A stretch of DNA of 34,079 nt. It comes from CAJKWP01 sp964554475. GTDB lineage: Bacteria > Bacillota > Clostridia > Christensenellales > UBA1242. Shown here in pieces: positions 15,906 to 22,828 of this stretch. Every line of letters begins with the position of its first letter. The stretch's first letter is position 1. Under the pieces are notes generated by a model that worked only from the letters and a program-made list of their open reading frames with translations, was not told the origin of the DNA and did no database searches. The stretch is from positions 1-34,079 of the forward strand of contig CAZKOT010000011.1 of the NCBI GenBank assembly GCA_964554475.1, given 5' to 3'. The position numbers and the translations under genes are program-made.

Positions 15906-16754
15906 TTATTCCTCATCACCTTCAAGTAGTGCTTGTTTTTCTTCCTCTTTTTCTTCCTCTTCAAGTTTTTTTGCTGTAGTTTCAATTTCAATTTTTTGTG
16001 GAGGAATATTAGTTTCGACTTGTGTTTTTTTCTCCGCCATAACGGATGCTTTGACTTCCAACTGCTTTTCTTTTATTTTTTCTTGAAGTTTTGCCCGCTT
16101 TTCTTGTCTTGTTTTTTCAAGTAGTTCTAAAAATGTTTCGGGAATTATAACCCCACTTATAACGAATGAAGTAACTTTAAGACCGTACTCAACCTCAAAA
16201 ATTTTTGAAAGTTCAGGTTTGATTAATTTACTTATAATTCCCTTATTCTCTTCAAAAAAATCATATGAGAGGCATTTTTCTTTCATTATTTTTGCAATTA
16301 ATGTCTCAAGCTCCACAATCAATTTGCCCTGTATTCTTTCGCTTAAGTCCTCTGTTGTAAACTTTTGCTTTACACCAACAAGTTCTAAAAAAAATTTTCG
16401 TGGAGTTACAATTTGAACCTCAATTTCACCGTTTGCTCCCACTTTCAAAACGAGATTTTCATTTGGGTCGCGAAGGTCGAATTGATTTTTTGTGCCCCAA
16501 AGCATTTTCATTTTTGTTGTTTTGGGCATGAAAACAACTTCCATTTGTGCCGTGTCTTTTTTCTTTTTTGTTAGGGGATGTTTTCCTGCTGGGAGAGTGT
16601 TTAAAAGTTCACCATCTCTAATTAAAACTGCATTATAACCTTCATCAACAATTAAAAAATCACCTATGTCGTACTGGGGAATTTTTCTTCTAATGAAAAG
16701 TTCATTTTCATTAATAGGTTCATTGCCAAGTTGTATAATTTGCCTTTTTCCCAC
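15906..16754 (-). CDS. SPFH (band 7/flotillin-like) domain protein
   Basis: A 282-residue SPFH-fold protein without a clear membrane span, like the YdjI type rather than classical flotillin. The start of the fold reads FLIVDEGYNAVLIRDGELLN followed by the typical PAGKHPL turn (about 35-63); the fold runs to about residue 215. Then comes a helical Lys/Glu-rich segment (LEKTRQEKRAKLQEKIKEKQ) and an acidic tail rich in E. GTG 16754 is chosen: AAGGGG lies five bases upstream, and the only good promoter (-10 at 16785-16790) would place the longer ATG 16814 upstream of the transcript. As first gene of the operon it probably organises the membrane site for the TIR and ESCRT-III-like proteins. Confidence 0.82.
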   Translation of the reverse strand: MGKRQIIQLGNEPINENELFIRRKIPQYDIGDFLIVDEGYNAVLIRDGELLNTLPAGKHPLTKKKKDTAQMEVVFMPKTTKMKMLWGTKNQFDLRDPNENLVLKVGANGEIEVQIVTPRKFFLELVGVKQKFTTEDLSERIQGKLIVELETLIAKIMKEKCLSYDFFEENKGIISKLIKPELSKIFEVEYGLKVTSFVISGVIIPETFLELLEKTRQEKRAKLQEKIKEKQLEVKASVMAEKKTQVETNIPPQKIEIETTAKKLEEEEKEEEKQALLEGDEE

Positions 16755-16784
16755 AAACACCCCTTGAAAAAATTTTACAGTAAT

Positions 16785-16814
16785 ATAGTAACACAGAAAA
16801 GCATTTATAATCAA
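16785..16814 (-). promoter_or_regulatory. Promoter of the ESCRT-like operon
   Basis: Read on the minus strand: -35 TTGATT (16814-16809), 18-base spacer, -10 TACTAT (16790-16785). Transcription would start near 16778, about 24 bases before the GTG at 16754. Confidence 0.6.
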
Positions 16815-16963
16815 GAAATTTGAAAGTGGTATTGAGTTGCGGAAGAAAATTGAAAGGGGAGGGATATTTTGCGGTTAATTGGAAGTTTTGAAAGTGCTTG
16901 ATATTTTTGATTAAATTGGACTATGTTTTTTGTTTATTCGGCAATTTGTGTTGTCCTATTTAA

Positions 16964-16999
16964 TTGATTAAATATTGGTAATGTGCTATCTTAAATTAA
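16964..16999 (+). promoter_or_regulatory. Divergent promoter for the gene at 17000, leaderless geometry
   Basis: -35 TTGATT (16964-16969), 17-base spacer, -10 TATCTT (16987-16992). The start of transcription would fall at or next to the GTG at 17000. It faces away from the ESCRT-like operon promoter, with about 150 bases between the two. Confidence 0.5.
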
Positions 17000-17197
17000 G
17001 TGGATTACATTGCTTCACAAAAAAAGTTTTTGTCCTTAATAAATTATGTTTCAAAATACAAAACAACAACTATTACATATCAATTTGCTGGTGGCTTTGT
17101 TCGTTATGATAACGGCTCAAACACACTTTTAATTAACAACAATGAAAATTTAGATAACACATCTGTTTGGGTGGAACTTGACAAAGTGATTAACTAA
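17000..17197 (+). CDS. Small hypothetical protein (65 aa)
   Basis: A 65-residue product of unknown family, starting with GTG. It has no ribosome binding site, but a promoter spaced so that the mRNA would begin at the GTG makes a leaderless gene credible. The sequence looks like a small beta-rich domain (TTTITYQFAGGFVRYDN then NTLLINN). The stop codon lies 11 bases before the next gene, whose AAAGGGGG site follows directly, so the two form an operon. It is divergent from the ESCRT-like operon and could belong to the same locus. It could also be a gene remnant. Confidence 0.5.
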   Translation: MDYIASQKKFLSLINYVSKYKTTTITYQFAGGFVRYDNGSNTLLINNNENLDNTSVWVELDKVIN

Positions 17198-17208
17198 AGG
17201 GGGTTATT

Positions 17209-17565
17209 ATGGATAGTGGAGAAATTATTGCATGTATTTCAATATGCATTTCAGTGCTTGCATTAGTAATATCTATTTACTCAGTTTTTTTTGCACCTAA
17301 AGCAAAAAATGAAAAATATCAACAAAAAATTATAAACGAAACAGAATTATTTGACAAAGAAAAACAAAAAGCAAAGGAATATTTAATAAAACAAAATATT
17401 AACTCTTTTAGTTGTCGTTTACTTACAAATGAATTATATAAAGATGAAAAACAAAATTCTTTAATTCATCAAATTTGTAAACAATTAGAAGCAGAGGGTT
17501 TTTTATCAAAATATTTATCACCTTATACAGGTTTATGGGATAACGATTCATATGATATTAATTAA
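17209..17565 (+). CDS. Small membrane-anchored hypothetical protein (118 aa)
   Basis: One N-terminal membrane segment (about residues 5-27, IIACISICISVLALVISIYS region) followed by a charged helical linker and a helical soluble domain of about 70 residues (LIKQNINSFSCRLLTNEL, then HQICKQLEAEGFLSKYL). I recognise no family. It has a strong AAAGGGGG site before ATG 17209 and is the second gene of a two-gene unit closed by a terminator. The layout resembles the small membrane protein at 15446 in general form only, not in sequence. Confidence 0.65.
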   Translation: MDSGEIIACISICISVLALVISIYSVFFAPKAKNEKYQQKIINETELFDKEKQKAKEYLIKQNINSFSCRLLTNELYKDEKQNSLIHQICKQLEAEGFLSKYLSPYTGLWDNDSYDIN

Positions 17566-17573
17566 AAAAATTA

Positions 17574-17604
17574 AAAAACAGTAACTTAAAATTACTGTTT
17601 TTAT
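17574..17604 (+). terminator. Intrinsic terminator after the 17209 gene
   Basis: Stem AAAAACAGTAA (17574-17584) pairs with TTACTGTTTTT (17592-17602) around a CTTAAAA loop, ending in T residues. Confidence 0.75.
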
Positions 17605-17606
17605 TA

Positions 17607-17846
17607 GATTGCGGTATTATTTGGCTCCCCGCAGACACGGACGCCCCAAAAAATTTATACTTTAATAAATTTGCATGTTTTAAAGGTAATAAATATTGTC
17701 CAAATTGCCCAAAAAAAGATGATATTGTAAATCATAAGCAAAGATTGTGGATGTCTTTGACTATTAAAGCAGAAATTGAAAAAATAAAGTTATTAAATCT
17801 AAAGTTTGTCAAACACTCATTAATTATTGAAACTTCAGTTATTTAA
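17607..17846 (+). pseudogene. Possible gene remnant with Cys-rich motif
   Basis: An open frame of 79 codons with no start codon at its left end, ending with TAA at 17844-17846. The translation contains FACFKGNKYCPNCPKKDD followed by a helical segment (RLWMSLTIKAEIEKIKLL). The C-x(7)-C-x-x-C spacing suggests a lost zinc-binding protein. A terminator cuts across the region where the N terminus would be. It may be the tail of a truncated gene or chance; no family is recognised. Confidence 0.3.
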
Positions 17847-17873
17847 AATAAAATATATGAAAAACAAACAATT

Positions 17874-18566
17874 TTATGATAAAGATAATAATGCAATTAA
17901 AAATATTTTTGGAGCAGAAGAACTTGCTATTGGCCATATTTCACGTGCATAAACAGTATTTGAATTTTTGTATGGTTGGTTATCTAAAATGCTATCGTTT
18001 ATCCAAATACTATCATTAAAATAAATATTATTATCATTTGTTATATTGTACACATATCCTGTTGGATTATAGGTTGCTTGAAAAATATAAGAGAAATTAA
18101 AAATTGCTTTAACAACAGCTTTGCCATTAATTAATTTTGAATGAAATGATCCTAAATGAAGTTGTGAACCTTGTAAAAGCATTGATGACATTGTTGCTTG
18201 AGAATTCATAGTTGGTGCTAAATCAAAATTATCATTTTCGTTAAAAGATTTTGCTATACTTAAAGCATTCCCTGGATAGGTAAATTTATTACTAGAATTA
18301 TAATCATGAATACTTAAATTTGAACAAAAGGAGCTATTTAAAAAAGCAAAACTTACATCAGTATATAATCCTATACCTGAGCTTGATTCTAGAACTTGAA
18401 TGTAATAATTTAATGCAAAATCAGTGTAAACATTGGTTTCGGAATCTTCTTCTTCTTCGGTATTTTCTTCGTAATAAGGTGAAAAACCACAAGCCATGAA
18501 CGTACAACTCGACATCATCAAACAAAGACATAAAGTAAAAATTTTTAAAAATTTCTGCAATTTCAT
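17874..18566 (-). CDS. Putative lipoprotein (230 aa)
   Basis: A basic start (MKLQKFLKIF) is followed by a hydrophobic core and Cys residues at about 21 and 26 (MMSSC, then FMAC), which fits a type II lipoprotein signal, although neither lipobox is perfect. The mature part begins with an acidic linker (ENTEEEEDSETN) and is rich in Ser, Asn, Tyr and aromatic residues, like a secreted adhesin or binding domain. A hydrophobic end (KIFLIALLSLS) is unusual. No family is recognised. An A/T palindromic tract lies just upstream (about 18580-18620). It sits between the remnant at 17607 and tRNA-Asn, in a region that looks accessory. Confidence 0.6.
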   Translation of the reverse strand: MKLQKFLKIFTLCLCLMMSSCTFMACGFSPYYEENTEEEEDSETNVYTDFALNYYIQVLESSSGIGLYTDVSFAFLNSSFCSNLSIHDYNSSNKFTYPGNALSIAKSFNENDNFDLAPTMNSQATMSSMLLQGSQLHLGSFHSKLINGKAVVKAIFNFSYIFQATYNPTGYVYNITNDNNIYFNDSIWINDSILDNQPYKNSNTVYAREIWPIASSSAPKIFLIALLSLS

Positions 18567-18915
18567 TTTTCCTCCAAATATTATTATATAATAATATTAT
18601 TATAATAATAATACTATTATTAGTCAACAATATTTTTTATATACAAATATGGCAACCATTTAATGAAATATGAAAATTAAATCGAAAAACTTTTTGGAGT
18701 ATAAAAAATTTTTAAAATAAAAATAAAAAATAAAAAAAGCCAGTAAATTTTGAATTACTGACTTATTTTTTATTTGCAATACTTGCGTTGTTTCTGTTTT
18801 GATGAGAATGGTCGGCAATTGTTAGCAAGTCTAGTTTTTGCGTTTCAAATACTATTCCAGCAACACTTTTTTATAAAGAAGTAGATTTGTTGTTATTTCA
18901 AAACGCAGTTGCATT
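18567..18915. other. Intergenic region between lipoprotein gene and tRNA-Asn
   Basis: It holds an ATT/TAT palindromic tract at about 18580-18620, the terminator at 18734-18763, and about 150 bases with no ORF or RNA gene that I can support. Confidence 0.5.
18734..18763 (-). terminator. Terminator downstream of tRNA-Asn (bidirectional form)
   Basis: On the minus strand AGTCAGTAA (18763-18755) pairs with TTACTGGCT (18746-18738), one G-T pair included, followed by T residues. The plus-strand reading is also followed by T-rich DNA, so it could end transcription from both sides. Confidence 0.6.
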
Positions 18916-18990
18916 TGGCTCCCCAGGTAGGGCTCGAACCTACAACCTGCCGGTTAACAGCCGGATGCTCCACCATTGAGCTACTGAGGA
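18916..18990 (-). tRNA. tRNA-Asn (GTT)
   Basis: Complete cloverleaf on the minus strand. The acceptor TCCTCAG (18990-18984) pairs with CTGGGGA; the D arm contains AGCTCAATGGTGGAGC; the anticodon stem is TCCGG/CCGGC around the loop CTGTTAA with anticodon GTT; the T arm is GTAGG TTCGAGC CCTAC. The discriminator is G and the CCA end is encoded (18918-18916). The last 12 plus-strand bases, ATTTGGCTCCCC (18913-18924), recur at 17619-17630. Confidence 0.97.
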
Positions 18991-19161
18991 ATATTTTTTT
19001 TGATAAATTGTTTTTATCTCAAAAGTAATAATTTTTTCTTGAGAAAATAATTTTTGCTATTGCTTTTCTCTCAATTGAGATACTGCGCAATATTTTTTTT
19101 GAGAGAAAAAACTTGTAATTGTTTTCTTCTCAAAGATGCACTTCAAACAAATTGTAAATGC
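18991..19161 (-). other. Long structured leader of tRNA-Asn
   Basis: From the promoter at 19168-19196, about 170 bases are transcribed before the tRNA. The stretch repeats TGAGA and TCTCA words: TTTGAGA...TCTCAAA (about 19135-19099) forms one stem, TCTCAATTGAGA another (about 19069-19080), and CTCAAG...CTTTTGAG a third. No coding potential. It could be a processed 5' leader or hold a small RNA. Confidence 0.4.
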
Positions 19162-19167
19162 TCACAT

Positions 19168-19196
19168 ATACTAGCAAAATTAAATACTGTTGTCAA
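19168..19196 (-). promoter_or_regulatory. Promoter upstream of tRNA-Asn
   Basis: Minus strand: a perfect -35 TTGACA (19196-19191), 17-base spacer, -10 TAGTAT (19173-19168). Transcription would begin near 19161. Confidence 0.75.
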
Positions 19197-19262
19197 GTGT
19201 TTTTAATTATAAAAAATTGAAGAATTATTGAAAATTCCACTTTAAAATTATTAAATTATTTT

Positions 19263-19691
19263 TTATAATTCAAAAAATGTTTGTTTAAATTTTGGACCTT
19301 TTTTAACTTCCTTTCCAAACCATTGTGGCGGGATAAAATTTTTTGCATGTGCTTTGGATTCAAACTTAATTGTTGCTGTGATTAATTCTTTTCTGTTTCT
19401 CTTATAAACATTTAATTCTGTAACGGAATTATCTGCTAAATTAATCAAGTATTTAATTCTTGAAATAATTTTGCCAAATAATTTTTTCATTTTTTCAAAT
19501 TCTTTTTCAATTATGATGGTTTCCTCTCTAATATTTTCACCCTCCATAATTGCAAAATAGAAATCATCCTCTGTTTTTTTTATTCTCTTTGTTTTATTAT
19601 CAACTGTCCAAAAAATTTCTTCCACAAATGCATCTTTAACAGCAGTTTGCAACTGCTCTTTTTTAACCAAAAATATTTTTTGAATATCCAT
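19263..19691 (-). CDS. CYTH-domain protein, degenerate paralogue (third of three)
   Basis: A 142-residue CYTH-fold protein (triphosphate tunnel family). It shares with the 20249 protein the C-terminal block KFESKAHAKNFIPPQWFGKEV and the N-terminal FLV after the motif position. The catalytic E-x-E-x-K motif at the N terminus (EIERK in the intact paralogue) is here DIQKI, so both metal-binding Glu and the Lys are changed. Triphosphatase activity is therefore unlikely. The ribosome binding site is weak. It is the last gene of the degV-CYTH unit, 50 bases after the previous one. Confidence 0.75.
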   Translation of the reverse strand: MDIQKIFLVKKEQLQTAVKDAFVEEIFWTVDNKTKRIKKTEDDFYFAIMEGENIREETIIIEKEFEKMKKLFGKIISRIKYLINLADNSVTELNVYKRNRKELITATIKFESKAHAKNFIPPQWFGKEVKKGPKFKQTFFEL

Positions 19692-19741
19692 AATTTATTC
19701 CCATGGATAATATATTCTTTAAAACATTAAATAATGTTAGC

Positions 19742-20230
19742 TTATGAACATAATTCATATTCTTGTTCAGATTTTAATGGAATGCCTTCAGTTGCTAAAT
19801 TTTTAATTTTATATTTTTCATTATTAGTAATCTCTTCTCCAAACCATTTTAATGGTTTGAAATTTTCTTTTTCTTGTTTGTTAAGTAATTTTACTCCAAC
19901 AATAACTAACCCTTGCAACTCGTTTTTATAAACATCTAAATTAGCTTCTAAAAAACCATCAAAATCAAGTTTATATCTTGTAAACGAAATTATTTTTCCA
20001 ATTTTATGTTTTAAATAATCTTCATAATCGCTTTTACTAAGTCCATATCTATAATCCAATTCAAATTCATCCGTCGGCGGACTTTCAAAAAATCTAATTC
20101 CATAATGACCGATGTAAAAACCGTGATTAATTTTGCAATAAACTTGGTCAATTTCTTCTATTAATCTATTACCGCTAATAAGACTTTGTAAAAACTCTGG
20201 TTTTACTAAAAACTTTCTTACTTCTTTCAT
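19742..20230 (-). CDS. CYTH-domain protein, degenerate paralogue (second of three)
   Basis: A 162-residue CYTH-like protein. The N terminus KEVRKFLV corresponds to the catalytic motif EIERKFLV of the first copy, but the two Glu positions are Lys and Val; only the Lys is kept. The middle (ELDYRYGLSKSDYEDYLKHK) and the end (FKPLKWFGEEITNNEKYK) follow the same plan as the other copies, and the ending LATEGIPLKSEQ matches AMEGNPLNSKQ of the first. AAAGGATGA precedes ATG 20230. The gene lies 18 bases after the first copy. Probably non-catalytic, perhaps still binding a polyanionic ligand. Confidence 0.75.
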   Translation of the reverse strand: MKEVRKFLVKPEFLQSLISGNRLIEEIDQVYCKINHGFYIGHYGIRFFESPPTDEFELDYRYGLSKSDYEDYLKHKIGKIISFTRYKLDFDGFLEANLDVYKNELQGLVIVGVKLLNKQEKENFKPLKWFGEEITNNEKYKIKNLATEGIPLKSEQEYELCS

Positions 20231-20248
20231 AAAATCATCCTTTTAAAG

Positions 20249-20755
20249 TTACGCAATCTCGATGGATTGAGATTTTAATTGTTTAGAATTTAACGGATTG
20301 CCTTCCATTGCCAAACTTTGATTTTTGAATTCATGAGAATTTGTAACTTCTTTTCCAAACCATTGTGGCGGAACAAAATTTTTTGCATGTTCTTCGGACT
20401 CAAATTCAACTTCAACGATTAACAATCCTTTTAAATCACCCTCGAATATGTCTAATTCGGCAATAAGTTCGTTTTTTAGATTTATTTTATATCTATTTTT
20501 TAAAATTACATTACCTATAACTAATTTATTCATAAAATAATCATATTCGTTTTGTGCCATGGTAGTGGTTTTCTCTTCTCTCGAAAGTCCATCACCTTTT
20601 TTAACTGTAAAAAAATAATCTTGATTATTTTTTCTGATTCTTTTTTCAGTTTCCCCAACTTGAATATAAGCTTGTTCAATTTCTTCAAGTTTTGCACCTT
20701 TTATTATTTCGGGAATAATTTTCTCATTAACTAAAAATTTTCTTTCTATTTCCAT
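20249..20755 (-). CDS. CYTH-domain triphosphatase-like protein (intact copy)
   Basis: CYTH-fold protein of 168 residues from MEIERKFLV, with the intact E-x-E-x-K motif at residues 2-6. Members hydrolyse triphosphates such as inorganic triphosphate or thiamine triphosphate, or act as class IV adenylyl cyclases, with metal bound by Glu residues inside a beta tunnel. Further charged strand motifs are visible: EKRIRKNN, YFFTVKKGDG, KNRYKINL, AELDIFEGDL and VEVEFESEE. The start at 20755 is chosen because AAAGGAGA lies five bases upstream and because it begins with the conserved motif. It follows degV by 10 bases and leads a row of three paralogues. Confidence 0.88.
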   Translation of the reverse strand: MEIERKFLVNEKIIPEIIKGAKLEEIEQAYIQVGETEKRIRKNNQDYFFTVKKGDGLSREEKTTTMAQNEYDYFMNKLVIGNVILKNRYKINLKNELIAELDIFEGDLKGLLIVEVEFESEEHAKNFVPPQWFGKEVTNSHEFKNQSLAMEGNPLNSKQLKSQSIEIA

Positions 20756-20765
20756 AATTTCTCCT

Positions 20766-21641
20766 TTATTTATTTTCAAAGTGTTCTTTTACACCAATAA
20801 ATGCAAGTCCTAATGCACCACAACCCGTATGTGAGCCAATCACGGGACCGATAAAACGTTTGTAGATTTCACTGTTTGGAAAATTCTTTTTTAAAAGATT
20901 TTCAAGTTCTGTGACTTCACTGTAATTGCCCGTGTGAGCAATGTAAAATGGAAAACCTGAAATAGCATCAAAATTTTTTGTTCGCTCAAAAAGAGTCAAA
21001 ATTGCTTTTTTGTTACCGATTACCTTTTGAAAAACTTTAAGTTTTCCATGTTGGTCAAATTCTAAAATGGGGCGAATTCCTGCAAGTTTGCCAATAAAGG
21101 CCTGTGGACCATGAACTCTTCCACCACGCTTTAAAACGTCAAAATCAGAGACAAAAAAACTAACATCCAAATGCCCTACGTAATGCCGTAAAAGTTCTGC
21201 CGCCCTTTCTGCAGAAATTTGCTTTTGCCTTAAATTTAATGCAATTTTTAAAATCAAATTTTGTCCCTGAGTTGCTGAAAGACTGTCAATAACGTAAATT
21301 TGATTTTCATTTGTTTCATTTAATTTGTTTGCAACGTCCTCGGTAATCTTTTCCGAAGCACTCAAACCCGAAGAAAGCGAAATATGAATAATGTCTTTTC
21401 CTTCGGCTAAAAGATTTTTGAAATATTCTTCCACTTCGACTGTGTTAAGACTTGAGGTTTTAAAAATTTTTCCATTTGATATTTCTTTGAAAAATTTTAA
21501 ATATTCTTCTTCAGTTGAAAATTGCCCGCAATTTATTTTTTCTTCGCAATAATAAGATAATGGAAGAACTTTGATCCCGTATTTTTCTAATTCGCCGCGA
21601 AGCTCATCACAACAAGAATCGGTTGAAAGAATAAAATTCAT
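20766..21641 (-). CDS. degV: DegV family fatty-acid-binding protein
   Basis: A 291-residue DegV/FakB-type protein, which binds a single fatty acid for the fatty acid kinase FakA in Bacillota. The N-terminal ILSTDSCCDE, the FKTSSLN segment (T-S-x-x motif that contacts the carboxylate), ISLSSGLSASE near 95, VIDSLSATQGQ near 130, and the C-terminal GSHTGCGALGLAF are all family signatures. The length is normal. A promoter lies at 21671-21699 and ATAGGAG before the ATG. The gene leads an operon with three CYTH genes. Confidence 0.93.
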   Translation of the reverse strand: MNFILSTDSCCDELRGELEKYGIKVLPLSYYCEEKINCGQFSTEEEYLKFFKEISNGKIFKTSSLNTVEVEEYFKNLLAEGKDIIHISLSSGLSASEKITEDVANKLNETNENQIYVIDSLSATQGQNLILKIALNLRQKQISAERAAELLRHYVGHLDVSFFVSDFDVLKRGGRVHGPQAFIGKLAGIRPILEFDQHGKLKVFQKVIGNKKAILTLFERTKNFDAISGFPFYIAHTGNYSEVTELENLLKKNFPNSEIYKRFIGPVIGSHTGCGALGLAFIGVKEHFENK

Positions 21642-21670
21642 TTTTTACTCCTATAAATATTTTCCTCTTA

Positions 21671-21699
21671 ATTCTACAAAAAAAACAAAATTTTTGCAA
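21671..21699 (-). promoter_or_regulatory. Promoter of the degV-CYTH operon
   Basis: Minus strand: -35 TTGCAA (21699-21694), 17-base spacer, -10 TAGAAT (21676-21671), with the ATG at 21641 and a ribosome binding site between. Confidence 0.6.
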
Positions 21700-21782
21700 G
21701 TTAATGCAAAAAATTATTAAAATAGTCAAAAAATCAATTTACACAAAAATTAATTTCAGGCTATCGACAAAGAGCAATGATA

Positions 21783-21960
21783 CCCTCGCTCTATGACGGA
21801 ATTACTTCGTAATTCCTGCAAATTGTCTTTCCTGCAAAAAATTTTAAATAAGGAAGAGACGAAAAAGGTAGGAGTTTACTTCGTAATGACTGTCTTTTGA
21901 CGTTTGGAAATCCTTCATTAATTTCCTCTTGAAAGGTGTGCCCACCCGAATGTACAATTA
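21783..21960. repeat. Dispersed intergenic repeat, copy 2
   Basis: It fills most of the 316-base gap between degV and the HAD gene. Block A (21783-21823) contains the perfect hairpin GGAATTAC, loop TTC, GTAATTCC (21798-21816). A half-copy of the same word, TTTACTTCGTAATGAC, follows at about 21875-21890. Block B (about 21896-21960) matches the reverse complement of about 9250-9310. The right end of block B reaches the stop codon of the HAD gene. No ORF is supported. Confidence 0.55.
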
Positions 21961-22776
21961 TTCTTTACTTATTTCATTTGAAAGATTAATAAGTGATTTT
22001 TTAACAAGTTCATCAAGTTTGCTTCCCTCACTGTAATCAGCAGGAACAACATGATTCACTCGGTGGTCACGAAAAAGGTTATTACCCTTTTCAATTTTTC
22101 GTGCTTCACTTGGGTCAAAAACGCCGAAAGATTGTCCACCGCCCCTTTTTATAATGGTCATGCAGGGCACATCGGTGGATCCGTCACCAAAATATAACAT
22201 TTTTTTAAAAGGAAGTTTTTCCTCTTCAGGTATACGTGCATTAAGAGCATCATCATCATGTAATTCTTCTAATTGATTTTTTCTAATGCGATAAAGATAT
22301 TGAGTTTTGTTTGTATAATTTACGGCTTGACTTGGCCAAACTGCTTCACCTTGTTCATTATACAAATAACTTGAAGCAAAAATTTTTTTTATTTTTTTTG
22401 CAATTGCTGTTCCTTCTATAACTTCCTTCATTCCTCCAGATATGATGTAATGCTCAATTTTTAAATTTAGATCCTTTCCAAATTTGTTAATCCTATCAAA
22501 CCATGTTAAAACACCATTAAAAAAATTTACTGATTTACCTAGTTCAAAAAAAACGTTTTTGGTCAGTTTTAAATTTCTTTCTTTTGAAATTTTTAAAACC
22601 GTGTAAAGTAGGGCAAGAATATTGTCCATTTTATTGTCTTTTGCCAATTTGTCTTTTTCTCGCCAAAAAGTTTTTGTGTCACAACCTAAAATAGGAATAA
22701 AAATCTCATCTTGCACAAAACCTTTTGACAAAGTATCGTCAAAATCATATATAAACGCAACAACTGTTTTATCCAT
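21958..22776 (-). CDS. HAD-superfamily phosphatase, phosphoserine-phosphatase-like
   Basis: HAD hydrolase of about 272 residues. Motif I is AFIYDFDDTLSKGF (nucleophile and acid/base Asp of DFDDT), motif II is the Ser of YIISGGMKEVI near residue 115, and motif IV is LYFGDGSTDVPCM near 205. A helical cap lies between motifs I and II. The general form fits the subclass IB phosphoserine phosphatase-like group; the substrate is unknown. ATG 22776 is chosen because AAGGTG lies upstream and it starts at MDKTVVAFIYDFDDT; the TTG at 22800 is less likely. It is on the same strand as pheA, 52 bases after it. Confidence 0.88.
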   Translation of the reverse strand: MDKTVVAFIYDFDDTLSKGFVQDEIFIPILGCDTKTFWREKDKLAKDNKMDNILALLYTVLKISKERNLKLTKNVFFELGKSVNFFNGVLTWFDRINKFGKDLNLKIEHYIISGGMKEVIEGTAIAKKIKKIFASSYLYNEQGEAVWPSQAVNYTNKTQYLYRIRKNQLEELHDDDALNARIPEEEKLPFKKMLYFGDGSTDVPCMTIIKRGGGQSFGVFDPSEARKIEKGNNLFRDHRVNHVVPADYSEGSKLDELVKKSLINLSNEISKE

Positions 22777-22828
22777 AATCACCTTATTATTTTTATTCAA
22801 AAATTATTCTTTAATCATAATCTATGAA

